From positions 16,504 through 52,505 of the forward strand of contig CACYHL010000018.1 of NCBI GenBank assembly GCA_902774205.1: 36,002 bases of DNA, written 5' to 3'. Made by a program: the position numbers and the translations under genes. Numbering within the stretch: the stretch's first letter is position 1; every line of letters begins with the position of its first letter. This DNA is from an uncultured Bacteroidota bacterium (GTDB taxonomy: Bacteria; Bacteroidota; Bacteroidia; Bacteroidales; WCHB1-69). Positions 15,418 through 23,621 of the stretch are shown here, piece after piece. The notes under the pieces are model-generated. The model saw nothing but the letters and a program-made list of their open reading frames with translations. It did not search any database and was not told the origin of the DNA.

Positions 15418-17514
15418 TTAATATCCCCCATTCCATTTTCTCAAAAACCACTCCACTGCGAACAACGCCACCAAAATTGCAAAATATAACCATGAATTCA
15501 GCAGCAGCGAATAACTCTTTTCGTAGGAAGCGATGCTTTTTATATTCTCATTGTTTTTAATTTCCGTCTCAATGTTTTGCATTTCCCCGACGTTGAAAAA
15601 CGCTCCGCCGGTGGTTTGCGAAATATTTTTCAGCAACTGGTGGTCAGCAACGAGATTTTGTGTCTCAATCATTATCTCTCTTACAATAAAACTTCCTGAT
15701 TTTCTGTGTGTTGTGGCTCCGGTTTTAGCTTCAGCCGCCCATTGGTAGGTGCCCGCCGGCAACTCGCCAAGGTTAAGATAATAGCCGTTGTTCTGCTTGG
15801 AGAAAATCGCGTCATACTGCTTTTCACCGTCAGTGATTTTCATCGTGACATCAGGCTCAGTCACCAACTCGTAACTGTCGTTGTAGAGTTCTGCAGAAAA
15901 TTCTATCGGCGTATTCTCATCGAACATCTGCCGTGTCTCAACCCGAAAATGGCTCTTGTCGTTTTTCACAGAAAGATATAATGCAATTTTGTTAACCAAC
16001 TCATTGAAAGCGTCATGGTTCTGCTTGTAGAGGTAGTTGTTCAGCCGCCACTGCCATAGTCCTGTGCCAGTGATTATGCCGGTGCGGACGCCATTGGCTT
16101 CGTTGAAAATGACAAGCGGCGTGTTGGTCGTCACCGCTCCGATTTTCTGGTACAGAAAGACATTACCCGACACGGTCGTCTTATATTCCCCGAAAAATGT
16201 CTGCAACGGCGGATAGTTTCTCAGCATATCTTTTGCCTCTTCAGAAAAATTGAAAGCCGCGAAATTCTCGTTATAAGCGGGTCCCGAATCATTGGTAAGG
16301 TCTTTGTTCTGAACTATCGTCAAGCCTGTATGAAGGGAGTTAAAATTATTCAGATTCGATTGAGTGCCAAGAATATAGAGGGAAGAGACTCCGCTTTTCT
16401 GAATCTGGCTTATCAGGCTTGAAGAAGAATTCCGGAGAGAAGGAAGCTGATGAAGGATGATCAACGAATAGTTTTCGGGCGCGCCATGAAACTTGTCGGC
16501 AGCGCAGACCTCGACCTCGTACTTGTCGGATATGTCCAACGCCTGCTTCAATGCGCTCACGTCAGGGTGCGGCGCGTCATAAATAATGGCGATTTTCTCA
16601 CGCGACTCAATCACTTCGATAAAGAAATTCGAACTGTTGTTCTTATGTGTCACCTCACCGTCAAGCTCGTCAACTTGCACATTATACTTATGTATTCCAC
16701 TCTCTTTTGTTTCTACAGAAAACTTCACTGTCTCAAAGTGTTGCGCGCCGCTGATGAGAATCTGCTTCTGATATATTGTATTGTCGGCTTCGTCTGTAAC
16801 GGTGAGAGTTGCCTTTTTGCCGGCCAGCTTCGTAGCCATGACTTTTATCTCAACTGGAGCGAAATTCCCTTTGAAAGTCTGCCTGTTATGCGATATTCCA
16901 GCGATAAGCAGATCGGTTTGCAATTCAGGGTCGCCCAACCCGACAGTATAGACGGGGAAATTCACTTTTTCGGCTTTGTAGTAAGGATTTGAGCCAGTAT
17001 TATAGATTCCGTCAGAAAGCAGCACCACCGCGCCGATATTTCTGCCGGAGTAAAAATTCGCGAGCTCATCGAATACGGAGCCGAGGTTTGTGGATTTCTC
17101 ATCGAAGGAAGGCGCAAGTTGTTCCCCCGCCGCAACTGCCTGCGGCTCATCGCCCACGAGAAATGTCTCTATATCGTATTTGTCGCCGAGCGCCGCTGTC
17201 AGTTTTCCAATTTCATCCGCTAATTTTTGTCTGTAAAAAAGAGAATCCTTTGTGGAAATTATAGATTCGCTGTTATCGACCGCGAAAACCACAACGGGCT
17301 TGTCAACTTTTTTAAGCACCATTTTCAGCATGGGAGCAAGAAGCAGGAAACAAATCAAGGCGACAGCGATGCCGCGCAGGGAAGCGAGCAATACGGAGGT
17401 GCGTCGCTCCAATTCAAGGTTCCTGCTACGATAATAGAGCAAAAAGCCGTACCCCGCGCCCACAGCCAGACAGAGCGGTACCAGCCAAAGTGTATATTCT
17501 GTTATTAGTGTCAT
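15418..17514 (-). CDS. Membrane-anchored VWA-domain protein (BatA-like)
   Basis: The ATG at 17514 gives 698 residues; the longer frame starts with TTG. Two N-terminal membrane helices (about residues 8-27 and 45-66) are followed by a von Willebrand A domain. Its MIDAS motif DNSES (Asp80, Ser82, Ser84) and VVLLSDGIYNTGSNP are visible, so metal-dependent binding is plausible. A long periplasmic region with Ig-like beta stretches follows, then a GATase-like segment, and a last membrane helix (LLNSWLYFAILVALFAVEWFL) near the C-terminus. The layout is that of Bacteroidota BatA-like proteins; MoxR and DUF58 partners are not in the window. DUF4159 lies just downstream. It has its own -7 element (17554-17561). 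Confidence 0.85.
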   Translation of the reverse strand: MTLITEYTLWLVPLCLAVGAGYGFLLYYRSRNLELERRTSVLLASLRGIAVALICFLLLAPMLKMVLKKVDKPVVVFAVDNSESIISTKDSLFYRQKLADEIGKLTAALGDKYDIETFLVGDEPQAVAAGEQLAPSFDEKSTNLGSVFDELANFYSGRNIGAVVLLSDGIYNTGSNPYYKAEKVNFPVYTVGLGDPELQTDLLIAGISHNRQTFKGNFAPVEIKVMATKLAGKKATLTVTDEADNTIYQKQILISGAQHFETVKFSVETKESGIHKYNVQVDELDGEVTHKNNSSNFFIEVIESREKIAIIYDAPHPDVSALKQALDISDKYEVEVCAADKFHGAPENYSLIILHQLPSLRNSSSSLISQIQKSGVSSLYILGTQSNLNNFNSLHTGLTIVQNKDLTNDSGPAYNENFAAFNFSEEAKDMLRNYPPLQTFFGEYKTTVSGNVFLYQKIGAVTTNTPLVIFNEANGVRTGIITGTGLWQWRLNNYLYKQNHDAFNELVNKIALYLSVKNDKSHFRVETRQMFDENTPIEFSAELYNDSYELVTEPDVTMKITDGEKQYDAIFSKQNNGYYLNLGELPAGTYQWAAEAKTGATTHRKSGSFIVREIMIETQNLVADHQLLKNISQTTGGAFFNVGEMQNIETEIKNNENIKSIASYEKSYSLLLNSWLYFAILVALFAVEWFLRKWNGGY

Positions 17515-17553
17515 GAGCCAACTGTTTTTAACTGCAAAAACATTTGCAAACGG

Positions 17554-17561
17554 CAAAGGTA
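17554..17561 (-). promoter_or_regulatory. -7 element upstream of the VWA gene
   Basis: TACCTTTG on the minus strand fits TAnnTTTG, 40 bases before the ATG at 17514. No TTTG at the usual -33 distance. It supports the shorter start and separate transcription from ygiQ. Confidence 0.5.
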
Positions 17562-17623
17562 CTCAAAATTTCGTTAGGAAGGGACACAATCCTAAGATTC
17601 GGTGTCGGATTTTAATTTCAGCA

Positions 17624-19284
17624 CTACAGAAAGAAACATCCGTTTTGGGCTTTCTTTTCGGAAGGGGACTTTGCGACATAGACTTTTTCGCCTGTGTAAG
17701 GGTCGTAACCGAGGTAAAACATTGCTGTTGAGTAGGTCATCGGTGTGGGGGTGAAATCCTGAACCTGCTCCGTCATCATGCGGTATTTGCGCGTGATTTT
17801 TGACAATTCCCTCATATCCTGCAAAGTGCAGCCCGGGTGCGATGAGATGAAATAAGGAATAAGCTGCTGTTTTTTTCCAATTTTCCGGTTAATGTCGTTG
17901 AATTTCGCATAAAATTGCAGAAAATTGTTGAAAGGGGGTTTGCGCATTTTGTTGAGGACGTGCGTTGCCGTGTGCTCCGGCGCAACCTTCAACCGACCCG
18001 AAACGTGGTGGGTTATAACCTCGCGCAGATAATCGTCCAAGTGGTTCTGCTGAGCGATGTTACGGTCGGCGCAAAGCAACATGTCGTACCTGATACCGCT
18101 GCCGATAGTGATGTGCTTCACGCCTTTTATGGCGGCGGCTTTGCGGTAAAGGGCGATAAGCGGGGCATGGTTGCAGTTCAGATTCTTGCAGACGTTGGGG
18201 AAAATGCAGGAGGGGCGTGGACAACGCTTGCACGCCTCCTTGTTGTTGCCGCCCATCATGTACATATTCGCTGAGGGAGCACCCAAATCAGAGATATGCC
18301 CTTTGAAATAGTCGCGTTTTGCGAGGTCAGCCACCTCACGAAGCACCGACTCCGGAGACCGAGAGCTGATAGTTTTGCCCTGATGGGCGGCAATTGCACA
18401 GAACGCGCACCCGCCGAAACAGCCCCTATGTATCGTTATGGAGTTCTTTATCATCTCAAAAGCCGGAATGTCGCCGCGCTTCGCATATTTCGGGTGCGGC
18501 TTGTTCATCATCACATCAAACAGTGCCATGCCGTCCATCTCTTCTGTTGTTGCCGGCGGAAACGGAGGATTCACCACAAGGAATCTTTCTCCATATTGTT
18601 GAATTAACCCTTTCTGTATCTGCTTGTTAGACTCTATCTCAAAAGTCACAAAATTCTCTCCGTAAAATTTTTTATTCTCTTTTTCTTTCTCAAAAGAGTG
18701 AAGAAAAATGACATTGTCAGAATTTTGGGCTGGCGGCTCGTTTTGCAGGAACGCGATTTGTGGGACAGAAGCGATATTCTCGTGCCAGTTCACGTTTTTG
18801 AAAAGTTCAGCCAACTGCAAAATCGGACGTTCCCCCATTCCGTAAACCAAAACATCTGCGCGGCTATCGATAAGCACGGAAGGTTTCAGCGAATCGCTCC
18901 AGTAGTCGTAATGCGAAAGCCGTCTCATCGAGGCCTCAATGCCGCCAATGACGACCGGCACATCGGGAAACAGCTCCTTGAGAATATTAGAGTAAACGGT
19001 GGTCGCGTAATCGGGGCGGAAGCCAGCTGCGCCGCCGGGCGTATAGGCATCGTTGCTACGGAGCCGCTTGTTTCGCGCAGGTCGTCCTTCCAATTCGGCT
19101 GCGGCACAATAGCCACACGGTAGCCCGCTTTTTGCAGCGTGCGCCCGATGACAGCGGTACAGAAAGAGGGATGGTCAACGTAAGCGTCACCGCTGATGAG
19201 GACCACATCGACGTAATCCCAGCCGAGGGCATCCATCTCTTTCTTTGTTATCGGAAGAAAATATTTTGTGTCAGGGGTGCGCAT
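17624..19284 (-). pseudogene. ygiQ: YgiQ-type radical SAM protein, broken by deletion and frameshift
   Basis: The N-terminal piece (from ATG 19284) reads [41 protein letters not shown] and then leaves frame near 19073-19080. The rest continues in another frame from [14 protein letters not shown] and includes [18 protein letters not shown], the radical-SAM cluster CFGGCAFC, and an intact C-terminus. Family members have about 28 residues (including LFFGVTxGNMDSM) between these two points; they are missing here. So a deletion of roughly 80-90 bases with a frame change has occurred. Everything else looks undamaged, so the event is recent or an assembly error. The 489-codon downstream frame has only a TTG start and lacks the N-terminal domain. 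Confidence 0.85.
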
Positions 19285-19309
19285 TGAAATATCAATTTTT
19301 CAAAGTGCG

Positions 19310-19339
19310 CAAAGATACATTTTTTCTACAAGAGAACAA
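19310..19339 (-). promoter_or_regulatory. Promoter of ygiQ
   Basis: TATCTTTG (19310-19317) with TTG (19337-19339) 19 bases upstream on the minus strand fits the Bacteroidota consensus. It lies 26 bases before the ygiQ ATG at 19284, showing that the N-terminal fragment is the true gene start. Confidence 0.68.
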
Positions 19340-19439
19340 CATGAGGACTCAGACACACATTTCAAAGTGCTTAAAAACATACCATTCCCTAAGGTTAATG
19401 TAAAAAACCTTTATGAATTCCTGATAAATTTTCAATCAG

Positions 19440-19800
19440 AATTTTCCCTTTCACAGATTATTTCCACACCATATAGGCACCGTTCTCCATTCCGCGGTGA
19501 GCGGCGTTTGTGCTTCGAGGAAACTTCACAGCGCACCGCGGGGGAGCTGTACGAGGTTTTCTATTTCCCCAGATTGCGCTATGCTTATCTGGGGTTAATA
19601 AAATCTGACCTCTCCGAGGTCTGATTCATATACCAATTCATATCTTTACTGCTTCTTGTCTCGAAGAGACAATATTTTGGTAACCCCGTACAAACGACTG
19701 AAAGGAGTGCGTGCGGGGTGATAACGGCTATCTATGCTCCTCGCGGCGCGGGGGAGAGGTGTCTTGAAACTATACGGCTCCTCGCCGCAAAAGACAGAAC
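19440..19800. other. Hairpin-rich non-coding block
   Basis: The 19285-19917 gap has no supported gene. This part holds a string of inverted repeats: CCGCGGTG/CACCGCGG (19492-19499 with 19534-19541), CCCCAGAT/ATCTGGGG (19567-19574 with 19587-19594), GACCTC/GAGGTC (19607-19612 with 19616-19621), TTGTCTC/GAGACAA (19656-19662 with 19666-19672), CCCCGTAC with GTGCGGGG (near 19683-19720), and CGGC/GCCG near 19775-19787. It is more G/C-rich than its flanks. It could be a structured RNA or a remnant of a dispersed repeat element; no transposase fragment is visible. A weak open frame over 19268-19624 runs through it but has no family likeness. Confidence 0.5.
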
Positions 19801-19881
19801 ATATCAACTATGATTACAAAATCACTTCGCGAGCCTACAAGACTAAAAAGGATAATTCTGAAAAAATTACGGAAAATATTG

Positions 19882-19889
19882 TAACTTTG
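19882..19889 (+). promoter_or_regulatory. -7 element upstream of the 19918 gene
   Basis: TAACTTTG fits TAnnTTTG and lies 28 bases before the ATG at 19918. The -33 match is poor (TTCTG). It is the only promoter-like site before the two-gene module. Confidence 0.5.
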
Positions 19890-19917
19890 TGCCTGATTTT
19901 TTTGATTTTTAGTTAAA

Positions 19918-21039
19918 ATGAACAAAGAGAAAGGCTGCGGCTGTCTAATCGTGGGAATTTTGATAGCGGTGACAATTGCCAATTGGGACGAGCCGATTTG
20001 GGTGGTTGCAATGGTTATTATCCTTGCTCTTATCGGCATCTCAGCCATTGCGGAGTCGAAATCCAAGAAACGCGCCGCAAAAAGAAAAACTTTCTCAAAC
20101 GACCACTATTTCCGCTCTGACCCCAAGTTCATTGACCCTATTTATTTCCAGCAAATCAGCAATGCGGTTGAAGACCTTGTGTCGGAATATAAATTCGCCA
20201 AACAATCAGCCGATTTTGAGTATGAGCTTGATAACATCGGCTACAACCTGACAATCAATGATGGAAGTATGGCAGAAAAAGCACGGCTTTTGTTTTGCAT
20301 TGACATGGTGCGCTGCTACAAAGGTTTAGGACTTTCATGCAAAGACATTGACAAAACGAGCTACGGACTTTACTACTTTGCGGAGAGAATTTCTGGAGCG
20401 CCAAAACTTTCTTACGAAAACTATCACAAGGTGTATGGTGAAATCGACCATTATTTTGCAAGAAACCTCATCGAGGCAGCATGCGACAAACTGAACGAGC
20501 TTCCTGAAAACCCTGATATGTTCTTAGTGGCAGGTGTTTACGGACGAATGAACGAAAGGCACCGCCAGCGCTATTTGAAGCAGCTGTGGCATCTCTCCTT
20601 TCTCGTTGCCAATGCCACTGGCACTGTTACCGGACAGAAGGAGGATTGGCTCAATTCTATCGGGCAGTTGCAGAACAAAAAAATAAATATGGAAATGGCG
20701 GGCGACATTGAACCTGACCTCACAAACGGATGTGACAATGGTAAAGAAAACAGAACGGAAAGTGATGTGGCAACAAATGGCGACAATACTGTGCTCCACG
20801 CTGAAAAAGAGGAAAAATTTGGCATAGAGACCAATGAAGATGAAGAAACAGTCAACTGGACAGATAATGCAACAACCGGCATTGACTTTGGAGTAGAGAA
20901 AAACGAGTTGTGGCAGGCACAAATCTCTAATGAATTTCAAAATTTCAAGGAGCCGACTGTAAATACGAATATTCACGCAGCACGCAAGGCAGAGGATATT
21001 GCAAGTGATGATTTGCAATCGGACACATATAACAAATAA
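19918..21039 (+). CDS. Membrane-anchored protein with possible TerB-like segment
   Basis: 373 residues. Two adjacent N-terminal membrane helices (about 8-22 and 27-44) precede a basic stretch (ESKSKKRAAKRK). The middle (about 70-260) is helical. Its end, residues about 220-245, reads RYLKQLWHLSFLVANATGTVTGQKEDWLNSI. That resembles the TerB pattern of a helix, an ADG-like turn with V/I-T-x-x-E, and W-L, although the Asp is a Thr here. From about residue 255 the protein is acidic, Asn/Thr-rich and probably disordered. I do not recognise the family as a whole. It is followed after 15 bases by the PUA/pseudo-HD/LRR gene and probably acts with it. The TerB link is tentative. Confidence 0.7.
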   Translation: MNKEKGCGCLIVGILIAVTIANWDEPIWVVAMVIILALIGISAIAESKSKKRAAKRKTFSNDHYFRSDPKFIDPIYFQQISNAVEDLVSEYKFAKQSADFEYELDNIGYNLTINDGSMAEKARLLFCIDMVRCYKGLGLSCKDIDKTSYGLYYFAERISGAPKLSYENYHKVYGEIDHYFARNLIEAACDKLNELPENPDMFLVAGVYGRMNERHRQRYLKQLWHLSFLVANATGTVTGQKEDWLNSIGQLQNKKINMEMAGDIEPDLTNGCDNGKENRTESDVATNGDNTVLHAEKEEKFGIETNEDEETVNWTDNATTGIDFGVEKNELWQAQISNEFQNFKEPTVNTNIHAARKAEDIASDDLQSDTYNK

Positions 21040-21054
21040 ATAGCAACGATAATT

Positions 21055-23139
21055 ATGAATACAATCATCCTATTTTGGAATCCAGAAATTTCGAGTTATA
21101 CCATAGAACGTCTGCGCGAGGATTTGGAAAATTACACGCATGTCAGCAACTGGAGCGTGTGGGAACACGAAAATGCCCACAAAGGAGACCGTTTCTTCAT
21201 GGTACGCTGCGGCAAAGGCAAAACCGGCATCTGCATGAGCGGACGCTTCTGCTCCGAACCCTACCTCAGTGAAGACTGGTCGGGGAAAGGTCGGGAGGTC
21301 TATTATATGGATTTGGATGCGGACACCGTTATTGAACCTGACACGCTGCCTATTCTTTTTGCAGAAAGACTGTCCCAAGAAATCCCTTCTTTCGACTGGA
21401 GCGGCGGGCACTCAGGACGGCTTTTGCCCGAAAGCGATGCCGAAAAATTGGAAAAATTATGGGCGGATTTTCTTGAAAATAACAAGCACATCTTCGACAG
21501 GTTGGCACTTCACACATATATAAGTGATTTTATAGAGCCTAGTGAAGATAACTTTGAACCATATATCGCTGATATTAAAATAACTTATGAAGGTGATTTT
21601 AAAATTCAGGATTCTGAATGTAGTGTGGAGGTGTGCGGGGAAGACTGGATGTCGCTGAAGAAAGAGTTCGCAAAGAAGATGAAAGAGGCGGGGAAAATCA
21701 TTCCCATAGAGTTCGAATTTTGGGGTGTTTTCAACACTTGGCTATTTCAAAAGGCACTGGATATTGCGAAGGAAGCATACAAAGGCTTGAATGATGAGTT
21801 TGGAGAACCTTATTTCAAGCGAGCCCTTAGAGAAACGAGCCACTTTTATTGCGATAGTGATATGTTAGTGAGTCTGCTGCAATATGTTTTGAGAAATCCA
21901 AAATTCACGACTAAAACCCTGATACAAAATGAAATTCCAGAGTCAGTTGTGAAAGTCATTGATATTCTCCAACAGAAAAAAAAGGAAAATTTTGAACAAT
22001 ACCTCAAGCGTGTTGGGAAGAATCCTGCTGCAACACACATACTTTGCGATATTGTTTCTAAAAGATTGGAAATTAAAAATATACCTGAACTCACGCTTGA
22101 CAAATTCACTTCTTTGGCGCAAGACCTTAGAGCGTATCACTATCTGCAAGAAAAGCAGTATAAGAGCAACTGCGCGATTTTCAGCGGGCATGTTAAGGAT
22201 TTTGAAATGTGGCTCAGTTTGTATAGTTCCGCAACAATATGGGCAATTCGCGGAGAGTACGATGATAATGAGGTCGCGGAAATGGCGAGAGTCCTCTCTC
22301 ATTGCACAGGCGGGTTCGTTGACATCAGTGAATTTAATGTGGGCAGATGGGCAAATGACGAGCCCAATAAACCAAAGTATGAAGATTTGATTCTTGGGAA
22401 AATCAGCGAAGATGAGGAGAAGATTAATATTCTCGAAAAGATGATTCTAAACAGAAAATACGGCACTTTGTTTGAGTTCCGCAACCACAGGATTTATTGT
22501 GATAATGGGCGCGTTTTGGTGCATGTTCCCATTGACTGTTACGTTGAAATAGAACCCGGAGTCGAAGTTATCGGGAAGTGTGCGGTGGCAAAAAACATAA
22601 ATATTACAGAGCTTATATATCCTAAGGGGCTTACTGCTATCGATGACTATGCTTTCGCATATTGCGAGCATCTTGAAAGAGTCCGTCTCACCGACAGCGT
22701 AACACAAATTGGTGTGGAAAGTTTTGCCTGTTGTGAAATCAGCGACCTTGTGCTCTCCAATTCCCTGACGACTATTTCTGAGCACGCATTTGCATACAAC
22801 AGCATTGAACATCTTGAAATTCCATCATCTGTCAAACGAATCGAGTCATGTGCTTTCTTTGGCAACCTTATTGAAAAACAGGTTATTCCAGAAGGAGTGG
22901 AAACGATTGGCTGTTCCACTTTCACCGAATTAAAACACATTACTCTCCCTTCCACCCTGAAAGAAATTGCCTACGATTTCTATTATGAAGAGATGATTGA
23001 TGACCCCGAAGATATGAAACCATACGTGGACATTCATTCTGATAATCCTGTCTATTATTCTGAGGGCGGTACCCTGTACCGCCGCGACACTGGGAAAGAG
23101 GCGCTGGGGAAAGCGGGGAGAGAACAAAGTGAACAATGA
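21055..23139 (+). CDS. PUA-like / degenerate RelA-SpoT HD / LRR_5 protein
   Basis: 694 residues in three recognisable parts. Residues 1-145 follow the PUA/EVE-like pattern often joined to HNH nucleases: ILFWNP, a W before HENAHKGDRFFMVRCGKGKTGICMSG, SEPYLSEDW, then FDWSGGHSGRLLP and LEKLW. Residues about 230-370 align by pattern with the HD hydrolase domain of RelA/SpoT proteins: KALDIAKEAYKGLNDEFGEPY, then IPESVVKVIDILQQKKKENF, EQYLKRVGKNP and a following D in ILCDI (Asp332). The metal-binding His is Arg256 and the HD pair is Gln276-Tyr277, so the domain should be inactive. Residues about 505-660 are BspA-type leucine-rich repeats (for example LTAIDDYAFAYCEHLERVRLTDSV). No signal peptide, so cytoplasmic. 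It ends 24 bases before bcp. Domains are read by eye, not by search. Confidence 0.75.
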   Translation: MNTIILFWNPEISSYTIERLREDLENYTHVSNWSVWEHENAHKGDRFFMVRCGKGKTGICMSGRFCSEPYLSEDWSGKGREVYYMDLDADTVIEPDTLPILFAERLSQEIPSFDWSGGHSGRLLPESDAEKLEKLWADFLENNKHIFDRLALHTYISDFIEPSEDNFEPYIADIKITYEGDFKIQDSECSVEVCGEDWMSLKKEFAKKMKEAGKIIPIEFEFWGVFNTWLFQKALDIAKEAYKGLNDEFGEPYFKRALRETSHFYCDSDMLVSLLQYVLRNPKFTTKTLIQNEIPESVVKVIDILQQKKKENFEQYLKRVGKNPAATHILCDIVSKRLEIKNIPELTLDKFTSLAQDLRAYHYLQEKQYKSNCAIFSGHVKDFEMWLSLYSSATIWAIRGEYDDNEVAEMARVLSHCTGGFVDISEFNVGRWANDEPNKPKYEDLILGKISEDEEKINILEKMILNRKYGTLFEFRNHRIYCDNGRVLVHVPIDCYVEIEPGVEVIGKCAVAKNINITELIYPKGLTAIDDYAFAYCEHLERVRLTDSVTQIGVESFACCEISDLVLSNSLTTISEHAFAYNSIEHLEIPSSVKRIESCAFFGNLIEKQVIPEGVETIGCSTFTELKHITLPSTLKEIAYDFYYEEMIDDPEDMKPYVDIHSDNPVYYSEGGTLYRRDTGKEALGKAGREQSEQ

Positions 23140-23163
23140 TAAAAAAATCAAAAAAACGAAAAT

Positions 23164-23610
23164 ATGCTACAAATTGGAACAAAAGCCCCTTATTTTGAGG
23201 GCATTGACGAAAACGGAAACGCCGTTTCACTGAAAGATTTTCAAGGTAAAAAATTGGTGCTCTATTTCTACCCCAAGGACAGCACTCCCGGCTGCACGGC
23301 TGAGGCCTGCGACCTGCGCGACAACTACAATCGTTTTCTCGCATTGGGTTACGAAGTGCTGGGAGTGAGCCGCGACACCGCCGCCTCGCACCAGAAGTTC
23401 ATCGCCAAATATGAACTGCCATTCCACCTCATCGCCGACACCGACCTCACAATCCTGAAAGCATACGAGGCATGGGGTGAGAAGAAAATGTACGGCAAAA
23501 TCACCGAAGGGACACTCCGCACCACATACGTCATTGACGAGCAAGGTGTTATCATCAACGCCATCGGCAAGGTCGACACCAAAAACCACACGGCGCAGCT
23601 GTTGGGATAA
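23164..23610 (+). CDS. bcp: Thioredoxin-dependent thiol peroxidase (peroxiredoxin Bcp)
   Basis: Reduces hydrogen peroxide and organic hydroperoxides with electrons from thioredoxin. The 148 residues match the Bcp/PrxQ subfamily: YFYPKDSTPGCTAEACDLRD contains the peroxidatic Cys44 and the resolving Cys49, the same five-residue spacing as in E. coli Bcp. SRDTAASHQKFIAKYELPF and TYVIDEQGVI are also conserved. It starts 24 bases after the LRR gene, so it may be co-transcribed with it, though it is a common housekeeping gene. It converges with the membrane-protein gene, with 11 bases between the stop codons. Confidence 0.95.
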   Translation: MLQIGTKAPYFEGIDENGNAVSLKDFQGKKLVLYFYPKDSTPGCTAEACDLRDNYNRFLALGYEVLGVSRDTAASHQKFIAKYELPFHLIADTDLTILKAYEAWGEKKMYGKITEGTLRTTYVIDEQGVIINAIGKVDTKNHTAQLLG

Positions 23611-23621
23611 GATGTGATAAT

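Noticed and set aside
17624-19093. 489-codon frame as an intact gene
   Set aside because: Starts with TTG inside the conserved region and lacks the YgiQ N-terminal domain, which is present just upstream in another frame.
19268-19624. 118-codon plus-strand frame
   Set aside because: It overlaps the ygiQ start and promoter and runs through the hairpin block; no family likeness, and the protein pattern is irregular.
23065-23083. Hairpin GGCGGTAC/GTACCGCC as a terminator
   Set aside because: It lies inside the LRR coding sequence 56 bases before the stop, and no T run follows.
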